Shown: positions 16,710 through 25,970, counted from the first letter of the stretch. The stretch is DNA of 64,000 nucleotides from Bacillus_BA songklensis (GCF_042649685.1 NZ_JBHRZT010000072.1:248001-312000), one strand, 5' to 3'. The notes: generated by a model not told the origin, from the letters alone. Made by a program: numbers and translations.

Positions 16710-17656
16710 CTTTTTGGACACCGCGATGAAAGTTACGCAAAATAATGGTGAAGGATACGAAAGGCTTTTGCCTTAATTATTATAACATTGTTTTCATTAC
16801 TTTAAAGTGATGGATTTATCACTTTAAAATGATTGAATCAATCTTGAAATGAAGAAAAGAACCACAAAAGCAACTTTTTAAATTTGTAAAATATGAAAAT
16901 ATCCGCAATGCTTCTTCTTCTTTGTGTTCTCCACATGCGTTTGAAAAAATTTTGAAAGTATGTTTACAATATATATAGGCGGGTAATAAAAATATTATTT
17001 GTTTCATAAGTTTTCTAATTTCATATCGTTTCAAAATGAAAGGGGGGGACATAACGAAAAAACTACACTTATTGTTTGAATTTCATTAGTCATTAGAATT
17101 TTGTTCCTGTCAACTTAATACATGTGATGACAGCTTTAAAGAATTTTGTATTGGGTCTTTTCAGTTTTTTACCATTTTATTTTTATCCTTTGCTTTTATC
17201 CGCTTTGGAACAGTTAAATCCAGGAGTTTTGATAAAAATTTGGGTTTGGTACTCCTGCATGATTTACAATGCTATTATTTAGTGATCGAACTTCTAGCTC
17301 ATGAAGTTTCTGACCTATTTTTCATTTTGTAAATCCTCCATTTGTGAAATTTCAAACAATCAAATCTCCAGAAATATGCTTGCTATATATGTACCTGAAC
17401 CAGGGTTTTCACTTTTAGTCTATTTATTCAGTGACTACTACTCGCCTTAGCTTATTCATAATTTTCATAAAAACTTTAATGAGTGCCGTTTTATATTGTC
17501 TTATCGACAAGAAATTCAAAGGTTCACGTAAGAACCCCTTTATTGAGGCTGTATCGTGAATTATTTTTTAACAAATGATAAAGCGATCATTGTAAAGGGT
17601 GGATTGGGACAGCTTTAGATGCTGCAAATATGTACAGAGAAAAGAGGCGATTTTTA
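16710..17656. other. Gene-poor AT-rich region before opuF
   Basis: No intact gene is seen in about 950 bp. On the minus strand, between about 17330 and 17130, interrupted frames (QKLHELEVRSLNN, then NHAGVPNPNFYQN) hint at a decayed coding sequence that I cannot identify. The stretch just before opuFA should contain its promoter, probably osmotically controlled, but no convincing -35/-10 pair could be fixed. Confidence 0.45.
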
Positions 17657-18799
17657 TTGATTACCTTTAAACATGTAGGTAAAAAATATCCGGATGGGTT
17701 TGTGGCCTTAAAGGATATTGACTTTCATATTGAAGAGGGGGAGCTGGTCGCGTTAATCGGTCCGAGCGGCTGCGGGAAAACAACTACAATGAGAATGATT
17801 AACCGTTTGATTGAGCCTACCAGCGGCCAGATTCTTATTAACGGTGAAGACATTTCCAAGAAAGACCCTGTCGAGCTCCGGAGAAACATCGGTTACGTCA
17901 TCCAGCAAATAGGCCTTCTTCCACATATGACAATCGAAGACAATATTACCCTTGTTCCGAGATTAAAAGGATGGGAGAAAGAGCGCTATGAAAAAAAGGT
18001 GGATGAACTGCTTAATTTGGTAGGACTTGATCCTGAAGAGTACAAATCACGTTTTCCCGCAGAATTGAGCGGAGGACAGCAGCAGCGCGTCGGTGTTATA
18101 CGCGCATTGGCAGCTGAACCGCCGATTATCCTTATGGATGAACCGTTCAGTGCACTAGACCCGATCAGCCGGGAGCAGCTGCAGGATGAGCTCGTTCAAC
18201 TCCAAGAAAACATTAAGAAAACCATCGTATTTGTTACACATGATATGGACGAAGCGATTAAGATTGCTGATCGAATTGCTATTATGAAGGGTGGGGAAAT
18301 CATACAATTTGATACGCCCGAGAAAATTCTCCGCCATCCAAAAAATGATTTTGTGAAAGGATTCATTGGAGAAGAGCGTCTTGAAAAAGGAGATAACTTC
18401 CAGCCGGTCGCGGAAGACTTAATGATTAAGAAGGTGATTACAGCCAAGCCTACCAGAGGCCTTGCGCAAGCCTTAAAAACGATGAAGACGTATAAAGTGG
18501 ACAGCTTACTTGTAACAGACCATCAAAATCAACTTCTTGGCATTGCTACGATTGATGATGTGGAACGTTATTATGCGAATGAAGACAAAACCTTAAGGGA
18601 TATTATGAATCAGGATTATCAGACAGTGGAAGCAGACACGCCATATACCGATGTGGCAGAAATTTTTGCCAAAGGTGCCGTCTTAATCCCAGTTCTCCAG
18701 AACGGCAAATTAGTCGGACTCATTACCCGTTCAACCATGATGAGAGGACTGGCGGGTATGAAGATCGCAGCACCAGGGGAAGGAGGCACTATTAAATGA
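17657..18799 (+). CDS. opuFA: Compatible-solute ABC importer, ATPase subunit (OpuFA/OpuCA type)
   Basis: The ATPase drives uptake of betaine-type osmoprotectants. Walker A GPSGCGKTT, the quaternary-amine importer motif VIQQIGLLPHMT, signature LSGGQQQR, and Walker B IILMDEPFSALDP are present. Two C-terminal CBS domains (about residues 255-375) probably sense ionic strength. AGAGGCGA 7 nt upstream and the family start (ITFKHVGKKY) favour TTG 17657, giving 380 aa, the same as OpuCA, over ATG 17630. Its stop overlaps the next start by 4 bp (ATGA). Confidence 0.88.
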   Translation: MITFKHVGKKYPDGFVALKDIDFHIEEGELVALIGPSGCGKTTTMRMINRLIEPTSGQILINGEDISKKDPVELRRNIGYVIQQIGLLPHMTIEDNITLVPRLKGWEKERYEKKVDELLNLVGLDPEEYKSRFPAELSGGQQQRVGVIRALAAEPPIILMDEPFSALDPISREQLQDELVQLQENIKKTIVFVTHDMDEAIKIADRIAIMKGGEIIQFDTPEKILRHPKNDFVKGFIGEERLEKGDNFQPVAEDLMIKKVITAKPTRGLAQALKTMKTYKVDSLLVTDHQNQLLGIATIDDVERYYANEDKTLRDIMNQDYQTVEADTPYTDVAEIFAKGAVLIPVLQNGKLVGLITRSTMMRGLAGMKIAAPGEGGTIK

Positions 18800-20352
18800 A
18801 TAAGGAAAACTTTTTTATGTTATTAGTCGATACTTTTCGAACAAGATGGTCCGAGATTCTTGAAGCACTGCAGCAGCATCTATTCTTATCTCTTATATCC
18901 ATTTTTATCGCGACGCTCATTGCTATCCCGGTAGGAATTTATATTTCAAGAAGAAAGAGATTGGCGGAACCGGTAATAGGAGTTGCTTCCGTGTTTCAAA
19001 CCATTCCAAGCCTTGCATTGTTTGGTTTTTTGCTCCCGCTTTTTGGAATCGGCAATATCACAGCGATTATTGCCCTTACCATATATGCACTGCTTCCGAT
19101 TCTGAGGAACACTTTCACTGGTATTACCGGTGTTGATCAATCAGCAGTGGAAGCCGGACGGGGTATGGGAATGACCAAGAACCAAATTTTACGTATGATT
19201 GAACTCCCGCTCGCTCTGCCGATTATCATGGCTGGTTTGCGTACAGCAACCGTGCTGACGATCGGTGTGGCGACCCTTGCGGCATTTATAGGCGCCGGCG
19301 GTCTCGGTGACTTAATTTACAGAGGATTATCCACAACACGAAATGAATTGGTTTTGGCAGGTGCGATACCGGCAGCCGTTCTGGCAATTGTGATTGATCT
19401 CATCTTAAAACGCATTGAAATTGCGACAAATCCAAAATCCAGAAAAAAATTCTCCTGGAAAAAAGGGTCCCTCATTTTGATTCCGATTGCGGCCCTGGTC
19501 TTGTTCTTTGGGGCAAGGGGCGGCCATTCTGAAGATACAGTGGTGATTGCAGGTAAAAAGTGGACGGAACAATACATTCTGCCTTACATTATTTCTGAGT
19601 ATGTAAAAGAAAAAACAGATTATAATGTCAAGGTGGAAGAAGGGCTTGGAGAGACACCTATCTTAACACAGGCGATTCGAAAAGGCGATATTGATATGTT
19701 TGTTGAGTATACAGGGACAGGGTTAATAACCATTTTGAAAGAAGAGTACAACCCTGAAGATAGCGCAGATGTCATTTACAACAAAGTAAAAGAAGGGTAC
19801 AGGGAGAAATACCAGTTGGAATGGCTAAAACCGCTGGGCTTTGAAAACACGTATGCTCTTGCTTTTAATCCGGAGACTTACAACCAATTAGGAGTAAAGA
19901 CAATCTCCGAGTTCGCACCTAGATCATCCGAGTTCACTTTTGGGGGCCCTACAGAGTTTTTCGAGCGTGAAGATGGCTATACACCGTTTGTTCAAACATA
20001 TGGTCTTCATTTTAAAGACCAGCGCAGCCTTGATCCTAACTTGATGTACTCGGCTGTAAAAGAAGGAAAAGTAGATGCCATTCCTGCCTACACAACAGAC
20101 GGAAGAATTGTCCGTTTCAATCTTGGAATGCTCAAAGACGATAAGAAGTTCTTCCCGCCGTATTATGCGGCTCCAATCGTTCGTGAGGAAACATTGAAGA
20201 AGTTTCCGGAGCTCAAAGACGTGGTAAACGACCTTGGCGGGAAAATATCTGAACAGGAAATGGCGGAAATGAACGCGAAAGTAGATTTAGATAAAAAGGA
20301 TCCTAGAGAAGTAGCCAGGGAGTTCCTAAAGGAAAAAGGATTAATTGAATAA
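18796..20352 (+). CDS. opuFB: Compatible-solute ABC importer, permease fused to substrate-binding protein (OpuFB type)
   Basis: A 518-residue fusion. Residues 1-225 form a permease with about five helices and the EAA coupling loop (EAGRGMGMTKNQILRMIELP). After a further helix near 230-242, residues 247-518 form an OpuCC/OpuBC-type binding domain (VIAGKKWTEQYILPYI, then DMFVEYTGTGL). In B. infantis OpuF the same ATPase-plus-fusion arrangement imports glycine betaine and related compounds. By analogy the binding domain is tethered outside the membrane. Translation is coupled to opuFA through the ATGA overlap. Confidence 0.88.
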   Translation: MNKENFFMLLVDTFRTRWSEILEALQQHLFLSLISIFIATLIAIPVGIYISRRKRLAEPVIGVASVFQTIPSLALFGFLLPLFGIGNITAIIALTIYALLPILRNTFTGITGVDQSAVEAGRGMGMTKNQILRMIELPLALPIIMAGLRTATVLTIGVATLAAFIGAGGLGDLIYRGLSTTRNELVLAGAIPAAVLAIVIDLILKRIEIATNPKSRKKFSWKKGSLILIPIAALVLFFGARGGHSEDTVVIAGKKWTEQYILPYIISEYVKEKTDYNVKVEEGLGETPILTQAIRKGDIDMFVEYTGTGLITILKEEYNPEDSADVIYNKVKEGYREKYQLEWLKPLGFENTYALAFNPETYNQLGVKTISEFAPRSSEFTFGGPTEFFEREDGYTPFVQTYGLHFKDQRSLDPNLMYSAVKEGKVDAIPAYTTDGRIVRFNLGMLKDDKKFFPPYYAAPIVREETLKKFPELKDVVNDLGGKISEQEMAEMNAKVDLDKKDPREVAREFLKEKGLIE

Positions 20353-20497
20353 TAGTATGAATGGCAGTGGAGTCAGATGAGACATACACCCGCCCCAATG
20401 TGCAGGAGAAGAATGTTCTCTTTTCAAACCGATATTTATACCGTTAAAAGAATTAGAGATAAAACAAATCTTTGTTGAATCGTGCATAAATGAAAAC

Positions 20498-20530
20498 ACT
20501 CTTGTAAAGTCTTTTAGTAAGAGTTTTTTT
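20498..20530 (+). terminator. Intrinsic terminator between opuF and the next gene
   Basis: ACTCTT and AAGAGT form a 6-bp stem followed by seven T. It lies 145 bp after opuFB and directly before the next gene's ribosome site. Confidence 0.55.
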
Positions 20531-20547
20531 GGATGGAGGATAAGAAT

Positions 20548-20970
20548 ATGTTTTCATTACGTGGGGATGCTCATAAAATTTATCTTCAACTCAAAAAAAC
20601 ATCAAACAAAGGCCGGTCTTTCAACAGTATCAAGAAGCTTACAGAAATTGATGAAATTCAAAATTTTTATAAATCGATTGATAGCCGTACATTAGAGAAA
20701 ATTTATTATCGTATGATAAAAGAAAAAAATGGGTCAGGAACCATCCCTATTTTTGTATCCTCTGTACCATGGCTTTTTTTTCTGTTCTCAAGACAATTAC
20801 AACAGTTTCTTTTCAAAGAAGGAAGTTTGCTTTGGGTTGTTTTTGTTTTCGTGTATATTTCTATTCTTACCATAGGTGTGATTCTTCACTTTCATGAAAA
20901 ATCATGGGCTGCTGTTCATATAGAAATCATTCAAGACATTTTAAAAGAAAGAAAAAATAAAAGCTCTTGA
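20548..20970 (+). CDS. Hypothetical protein with two membrane helices
   Basis: 140 residues: a basic, soluble N-terminal part (about 65 residues), two adjacent membrane helices (VPWLFFLFS and WVVFVFVYISILTIGVIL), and a basic C-terminal tail (KERKNKSS). No family is recognised. GGAGG 8 nt upstream selects ATG 20548 over the in-frame ATG at 20533, which lies on the ribosome site. Confidence 0.6.
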   Translation: MFSLRGDAHKIYLQLKKTSNKGRSFNSIKKLTEIDEIQNFYKSIDSRTLEKIYYRMIKEKNGSGTIPIFVSSVPWLFFLFSRQLQQFLFKEGSLLWVVFVFVYISILTIGVILHFHEKSWAAVHIEIIQDILKERKNKSS

Positions 20971-21368
20971 GATTATATGGTGGAATAACGTTCATATTTA
21001 TTTTTGAATAAAAGCTTACTCCACTAAAAACAACATGAGTTGAAGAAAAGACGTTTTTTTTGAAGAAAAAAGCAACCTAACAAATAGGCTGTTAACTTTA
21101 ATATGCGAGAAATTCTCATCTTTCCTCTTTTCCGAGCCGCTTGATATGTTTACAGAAAATATTTTCACGATGTGAAAAAAAGGATTAATTGAATAAGTTT
21201 AAACATTTAAAAGGCAACCTTTTCGATAGGTTGCCTTTTTGACTTATGGCCGGCATTACTTCGACAACGATTCATTTAACGGAATCTTAATGAAAAAGAA
21301 CTTAACGAACAGCCGCGATATTCGTTATAGTTAATAGGAACGAAACCGATAAAAGGAATGAACAAACG
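20971..21368. other. Intergenic region with terminator
   Basis: No gene is seen. The hairpin AAAGGCAACC/GGTTGCCTTTTT at 21209-21240 is a good terminator. AAGCAACCTA at about 21070 repeats part of its arm. Confidence 0.5.
21210..21240 (+). terminator. Intrinsic terminator
   Basis: AAGGCAACC pairs with GGTTGCCTT around a 9-nt loop and is followed by T residues. Confidence 0.75.
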
Positions 21369-21791
21369 ATGGCAGAAACAAAAGTGAAAAAACGAACAGG
21401 GAGAGTTTCTCAATCTCAAGAAATGGAACATAATAAGCAAAAATCGGAAGAAGGAACAAGGAAAAAGAGGATAGGGAAAATAAAAAACCGGGAAAAAGAA
21501 CAACCTCAACCGGAAAACAAGCCTGTAAGAAAAGGGAAAACCAAAAAGACAAAGAAGAAAGGAAGCTCTTCACCAGGCATAGACTTTGCGAGAACATTGA
21601 GATCGGTTTTTTTGCTTTCAGTCGGTTTGCTGATTGTGTATGTATATTACCTGCAAACAGAAGGTGTGTTAGTATCAGGAATCCAAAATATATGGCGAGA
21701 ATATAAGCAAGCTTTGCTTTCCATTCTAGTGTTTGTTGCATATAGTGCTCTTATTTTTTACTTAGGTTTTAGAAAAGGCAGGAAAAGATGA
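21369..21791 (+). CDS. Hypothetical protein, basic N-terminus and two membrane helices
   Basis: 140 residues. The first 70 are extremely Lys/Arg-rich, with repeated KKTKKK and NREKEQPQ-like blocks. Two helices follow (RSVFLLSVGLLIVYVYYL and LLSILVFVAYSALIFYLGF), with a basic tail (RKGRKR). The family is not recognised. The basic part would face the cytoplasm and could bind nucleic acid or acidic lipid, which is inference. AAAGGA precedes the ATG at a long distance. Confidence 0.55.
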   Translation: MAETKVKKRTGRVSQSQEMEHNKQKSEEGTRKKRIGKIKNREKEQPQPENKPVRKGKTKKTKKKGSSSPGIDFARTLRSVFLLSVGLLIVYVYYLQTEGVLVSGIQNIWREYKQALLSILVFVAYSALIFYLGFRKGRKR

Positions 21792-21802
21792 AAGGAGAAT
21801 AA

Positions 21803-22267
21803 ATTGTACCTATAATAACATTTAATCATTTTAAACATAATATTTCCAAATGGGCATTATTCTGGGGGATTAGCTCGGCTTTCGCACTGGCATTTTATAC
21901 ATTGCAGCCGCATCGTCTCCTTGAGAAATGGGGATCCTCTCTTGTAGTCGGATGGGGGATGCTGATTGGCGGAATTGGTTTTAGCTTTGTCCATCAGCCT
22001 TGGAATGTTGAAGGAGACTGGTCCTTTTTTTCAATGTTAGGCATTCTATTTGTTGTATTATTTGGAACCCTTATTGCCTTTTATTGTTATTTAGAGAGTT
22101 TAAAATATATTCAGGCTTCAGAAACAAGTTTACTAGCTTGTGCTGAACCATTATCTGCAGCTCTTTTATCTGTTGTTTGGTTACATGTTCCCTTCGGTAT
22201 AACCGAATGGTTAGGAACAGCCTGTATTATTAGTACGATTGTGATTTTATCCCGTGTTCAAAAATGA
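21803..22267 (+). pseudogene. C-terminal half of an EamA/DMT-family transporter
   Basis: The frame, open from 21803 after an in-frame TAA, encodes the second EamA repeat: WGISSAFALAFYTLQPHRLL, then GTLIAFYCYLESLKYI, then EPLSAALLSVVWL. That is about five helices of the usual ten, starting exactly where the second repeat begins. The first repeat is missing and no ATG, GTG or TTG lies before it, though AAAGGAG stands 5 nt ahead of an ATT. It is best read as a deletion remnant. A half-size transporter starting at ATT is possible but unlikely. Confidence 0.7.
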
Positions 22268-22522
22268 AAAATGGGCTGCTAGAACAGAGGAACATAAACA
22301 GGTCAGTTAATAAAACATTTAGCCTATGTGAACCTCAACTGGGTTTATTAGTTCATGGACAAGATTATGCCCATCAACGATGAATACGCATAATCGCCTA
22401 AAAAATGATTTGTATATTTCGTATTTCTAAAGGGTTGAAATCAAGCTATTTTTCCTGCATGATATAGTATGGAGAATTTTATTTCGAGTGATGAAATATC
22501 ATCGAGAGAAAGGGGGAAGTAA
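22268..22522. other. Intergenic region with a candidate operator
   Basis: No gene. An imperfect dyad, TCGAGTGAT and ATCATCGA (22484-22504), lies just before the ribosome site of the MFS gene and after a TATAGT -10 candidate at about 22473. It could bind a repressor of that gene. Confidence 0.35.
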
Positions 22523-23731
22523 ATGATAAAAGAAGAGGTTCCTGCTCTTTGGACGAAATCATTTCTATTGCTTATCATTGGTAACCTGTTTATCTTTATG
22601 AGCTTTCAGATGTTATTGCCTACCATGCCGCCTCAGGCGAAAGCGATCGGTGCTTCCGATATTGAAATCGGACTCGTCACTACACTTTTTGCGGTTGCCG
22701 CTATTTTGGTCCGTCCGTTTATCGGCTTTGCTTTAGAATCGAGCAGCCGTAAATGGCTTGTTATTGTCGGGACTGTTGCTTTATTTGTGTTAACGATCTG
22801 CTATTCTTTTACTTCTATTATTCTTTTATTTTTAGCTGTTCGCTTCCTCCACGGATTTGCATGGGGATGGTCCACGACAGTAAATGGAACAGCAGCAGTT
22901 GAACTGGTTCCTGCCAAGCGGCTTGGCGAGGGGATGGGGTATTTCGGATTGTCCGGCACCATTGGGATGATTATTGCTCCAAGCCTTGGGATTTTGTTGT
23001 ATCAAAACTTTGGCTTTGAGCCGCTTATTATTGGATCATCCATTTTAGGCTTGATTGCCATTATAGCATTGGCTTGTGTTAAATATCATACTCCAAAAGC
23101 CGTTCAAGAAAATACATTTAAGCCTAAAGAATTTTCTTTTTTCGGTTCTTTGATCGACAAGGATGGCTGGTATCCAACCGTTTTAACTATTTTAACCACG
23201 TTTGGGTATGGAGCGATCGTAACGTTTATCGTAATCTTCGGTGAAGAGCGCGGAATTGATCAAATCTTTTTATATTATTTGTGCAATGCGATTACGGCCA
23301 CACTCATCCGTCCCATTACAGGCAGATGGTTTGATGCAAAAGGGCCCTGGACATTGGTCATGGTGTGTGCAGTCCTTACGATTGCAGGATTGTGGGTCTT
23401 ATCTTATACCTATTCTGTTGGAATGCTCATTCTTGCCGGAATTTTATTCGGAGCGGGATATGGATCCATGGTGCCGGCACTACAAGCTTGGACGTTGTCG
23501 AAAACGAGACCCGAGCGACGCGGTATTGCTAACGGCATGTTTTACTCGGCCATCGATTTAGGGATCGGTTTAAGTGCCGTTGTATTAGGGTTTATTTCAG
23601 CATACGTTGAACTAGGTACTGTTTTCCAAATGTCCAGCATTTGTTTCGTCATTGTCATCGTGATGACATGGATCGATTTCCTTAAGGAAAAAAAGCGGGG
23701 GAAAGGAAAACAACAAACGGTTGCGGTATAA
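22523..23731 (+). CDS. MFS transporter, YwoG-like
   Basis: A 402-residue, 12-helix major-facilitator protein. The family loop after helix 2 is RPFIGFALESSSRKW, and helix 4-5 has HGFAWGWSTTVNGTAAVELVPAKRLGEGMGYFG, close to B. subtilis YwoG and related drug-efflux-like carriers. The helix 8-9 loop GRWFDAKGPW is also typical. The substrate is unknown. It is a single gene with AAGGGGGAAG before the ATG and a strong terminator behind. Confidence 0.82.
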   Translation: MIKEEVPALWTKSFLLLIIGNLFIFMSFQMLLPTMPPQAKAIGASDIEIGLVTTLFAVAAILVRPFIGFALESSSRKWLVIVGTVALFVLTICYSFTSIILLFLAVRFLHGFAWGWSTTVNGTAAVELVPAKRLGEGMGYFGLSGTIGMIIAPSLGILLYQNFGFEPLIIGSSILGLIAIIALACVKYHTPKAVQENTFKPKEFSFFGSLIDKDGWYPTVLTILTTFGYGAIVTFIVIFGEERGIDQIFLYYLCNAITATLIRPITGRWFDAKGPWTLVMVCAVLTIAGLWVLSYTYSVGMLILAGILFGAGYGSMVPALQAWTLSKTRPERRGIANGMFYSAIDLGIGLSAVVLGFISAYVELGTVFQMSSICFVIVIVMTWIDFLKEKKRGKGKQQTVAV

Positions 23732-23733
23732 GT

Positions 23734-23773
23734 AAAAACACCTGTCTGTCAATTGCAGACAGGTGTTTTTTAT
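23734..23773 (+). terminator. Intrinsic terminator after the MFS gene
   Basis: AAAAACACCTGTCTG pairs perfectly with CAGACAGGTGTTTTT. Confidence 0.9.
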
Positions 23774-23854
23774 TTAAGAGGTCCAAAATTGCAATATGAT
23801 AGAAGAATAGATTGGAAGGAAGATGTATAATAGGGAGGAAGAATGTGATGCGGT

Positions 23855-24228
23855 TCTCTTATTGAAGTAACCGATAGTGGTTCACCTGTTCCTAAGCTCA
23901 CAGCGCCTAACGCAGATTTGCGTTTTGACGTACCAAAGTATCGAATCTACAAAAAAGGGAAATTTGCAGAGGAAGTAAGCGAAATCGCAGACTACTGGAG
24001 AGATGACTTTGTCTCCTTTTTAATCGGGTGCAGCTTTACGTTTGAACATGCTCTCATTGAAAATGGACTTATCATTCGCCATATTGAAGAAAAACGGAAT
24101 GTACCGATGTATATCACGAACATTCCTTGTGAACCGGCAGGCGTGTTTCACGGGAATTTAGTTGTCAGCATGCGCCCGGTCATATGTTCATTACGGATGT
24201 GAAGGATAGTCGTTATTCCATCTTGTAA
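23855..24228 (+). pseudogene. YcsI-family (DUF1445 hydro-lyase) relic with internal deletion
   Basis: SLIEVTDSGSPVPKLTAP, LRFDVPKYRIYKKGKF and WRDDFVSFLIGCSFTFEHAL are diagnostic of YcsI/D-glutamate cyclase-like hydro-lyases. The frame reaches VVSMRPV and then breaks. In the next frame GHMFITDVKDSRYSIL follows, which resembles the family's C-terminal end (PGHMxVTDxxD). So about 90 residues were lost between Pro-Val and Gly-His, and the first 60 or so are also gone. It is not functional. Confidence 0.75.
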
Positions 24229-24689
24229 GGGGGCAAGGAATGTGTCCGTGTACAGGTCATTATCCGTAAGTGGGCAAAGCAGTTATGATACCGAAAATTG
24301 ATTAGAATATTCAGAAATTATTTTCAGGGAAATTGGAGGGGGTTTCGTGGATATCAAGGCAGCAGACGTAGTTACTTGGGAAAGAACTTTTCATAAGAAA
24401 GAAATGCTGCATTTCCTCCTAAAACGATTAAGTGTAATGTATAACGAGAGAGTTGAAATCATGCTAAAGAGGAGGTAATATAAAGTGAATCATCATTTAT
24501 CAACAACAGAGGAAAGCCACCGAAGCTAACCCATTATTTACGATAAACTGATGATGAAATAAAATTTAGGGAGCGAAAGACACCTAGTTTCTGATAAAAT
24601 AGAGTTGAGATATGGATATCTTTTACCGCACTCAAGGTGGAGGGATTTCCATCATACATATTTTTATAAATTGATTAAGGAGTAGAGAA
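24229..24689. other. Intergenic region before ppaC
   Basis: Apart from a possible 43-codon frame (24347-24478) no gene is seen. A second ribosome-like site, GAGGAGGTAATATAAA, is followed by a 14-codon frame from GTG 24485. The ppaC promoter should lie in 24580-24670, where GATAAAAT at about 24594 is a -10 candidate. Confidence 0.4.
24347..24478 (+). CDS. Possible 43-aa protein
   Basis: GGAGGGGG stands 4 nt before GTG 24347. The product is basic and helical (WERTFHKKEMLHFLLKRL, NERVEIMLKRR). No family is recognised. It follows the YcsI relic and could itself be a fragment. Confidence 0.3.
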   Translation: MDIKAADVVTWERTFHKKEMLHFLLKRLSVMYNERVEIMLKRR

Positions 24690-25622
24690 ATGGAAAAAGT
24701 ATTTATTTTAGGCCACAAAAACCCGGACACAGATTCAATTTGTTCTGCAATTGCGTACGCAGAATTAAAAACGAAATTAGGAATGGATGTTGAGCCTATC
24801 CGTTTAGGTGAGGTTAACGGAGAAACTCAATATGCGTTGGATCATTTTCAAATAAAGGCGCCGCGTTTAGTTGAAAAGGTCGCAAATGAAGTGAACAGTG
24901 TCATTTTGGTTGACCATAATGAACGCCAGCAAAGTGCAGATGATATTGATCAAGTTCGCGTTTTGGAAGTAATTGATCACCATCGTATCGCCAACTTTGA
25001 AACGAGCGATCCTTTGTATTACCGTGCCGAGCCAGTCGGATGTACAGCGACAATTTTAAAAAAATTATATAAAGAAAACGGAGTAGAAATCCGCAAAGAG
25101 ATTGCTGGATTGATGCTGTCAGCGATCATTTCTGATTCTCTATTATTCAAATCTCCAACATGCACGGAGGAAGATGTGGCTGCAGCCCGCGAATTAGCTG
25201 AAATCGCCGGAGTAGATGCTGAGAGCTACGGATTGGCAATGCTGAAAGCCGGGGCAGATTTAGGCGACAAAACAGTCAATGAGCTGATTTCCCTTGATGC
25301 AAAAGAATTTGAGATGGGCGGCTCTAAGGTTGAAATCGCTCAAGTAAATGCAGTAGATACAAATGACGTTCTTGTTCGTAAGGACGAATTAGAAGCGGCT
25401 CTTTCTGATGTCATTGCTGAGAAAAATTTAGATTTATTCTTATTGGTTGTAACAGACATTTTAAACAGCGACTCTGTAGCGTTGGCACTTGGCAGCAAAG
25501 CAGATGTTGTAGAGAAAGCTTATAACGTTACATTGGAAAATAATACAGCTCTTCTAAAAGGTGTCGTATCACGTAAAAAGCAAATTGTTCCGGTGTTAAC
25601 TGATACTTTCAACAAAATGTAA
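24690..25622 (+). CDS. ppaC: Manganese-dependent inorganic pyrophosphatase (family II)
   Basis: A cytosolic enzyme that hydrolyses pyrophosphate to phosphate and so pulls biosynthetic reactions forward. It is a DHH/DHHA2 protein of 310 aa, the standard length. Metal-site motifs are GHKNPDTDSI (residues 8-17), LVDHNE, VIDHHR and RAEPVGCTATI. The C-terminal DHHA2 domain ends with the substrate Arg/Lys motif SRKKQIVP. It has a single-gene unit with a perfect terminator. The manganese requirement is of interest because two manganese riboswitches lie in this window. Confidence 0.96.
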   Translation: MEKVFILGHKNPDTDSICSAIAYAELKTKLGMDVEPIRLGEVNGETQYALDHFQIKAPRLVEKVANEVNSVILVDHNERQQSADDIDQVRVLEVIDHHRIANFETSDPLYYRAEPVGCTATILKKLYKENGVEIRKEIAGLMLSAIISDSLLFKSPTCTEEDVAAARELAEIAGVDAESYGLAMLKAGADLGDKTVNELISLDAKEFEMGGSKVEIAQVNAVDTNDVLVRKDELEAALSDVIAEKNLDLFLLVVTDILNSDSVALALGSKADVVEKAYNVTLENNTALLKGVVSRKKQIVPVLTDTFNKM

Positions 25623-25647
25623 TTAAAAGATGAATCATAATGTTTTG

Positions 25648-25675
25648 AAAGACTCCCTGTATACAGGGAGTCTTT
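25648..25675. terminator. Perfect palindromic terminator after ppaC
   Basis: AAAGACTCCCTGTA and TACAGGGAGTCTTT form an uninterrupted 28-bp palindrome between convergent genes, usable in both directions. Confidence 0.85.
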
Positions 25676-25763
25676 CTGTCTTTTAGGGGAGTCTAGAATC
25701 CCCCATTGCATTTTTCTCACAGTGAGCAGGAAGAGCCCCTGTCTGTTTAAATCAGGCAAGTGG

Positions 25764-25970
25764 TTATTGAACTCCCTCTGACTCTGAAACCAAACCGGTA
25801 CCACCGCAGCTAGGGCAATCAGGAACGCTCATGTAGAAAAATTCATTTAAAACCATCGGATTAAAGCCTCTTCCGTTGCAGTCGGGACATATTCCTTGCG
25901 ACCGCAATTCTGCTGCTTTCTTCTCATACCGCGCTGTCTTCCACTCGGATATAGAATTGAAGAATCCCAT
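25764..25970 (-). CDS. Small zinc-finger-like protein with two CxxCxGxG motifs
   Basis: 68 residues with CPDCNGRG and CPSCGGTG separated by about 24 residues, the DnaJ-type zinc-binding motif. The N-terminus is MGFFNSISEWKTARYEKK. GAGGTG 7 nt upstream selects the ATG at 25970. A longer frame to 26081 has no ribosome site. Small Bacillus proteins of this shape exist, and their function is not known to me. A role as a partner or scaffold in redox or folding is speculation. Confidence 0.65.
   Translation of the reverse strand: MGFFNSISEWKTARYEKKAAELRSQGICPDCNGRGFNPMVLNEFFYMSVPDCPSCGGTGLVSESEGVQ

Noticed and set aside
16819..17052. 77-codon minus-strand frame in the gene-poor region
   Set aside because: AT-rich, no ribosome site, no recognisable product.
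21331..21741. 136-codon minus-strand frame with hydrophobic stretches
   Set aside because: Opposite the Lys-rich gene at 21369: Lys codons read as Phe/Leu in antisense, giving a false membrane protein.
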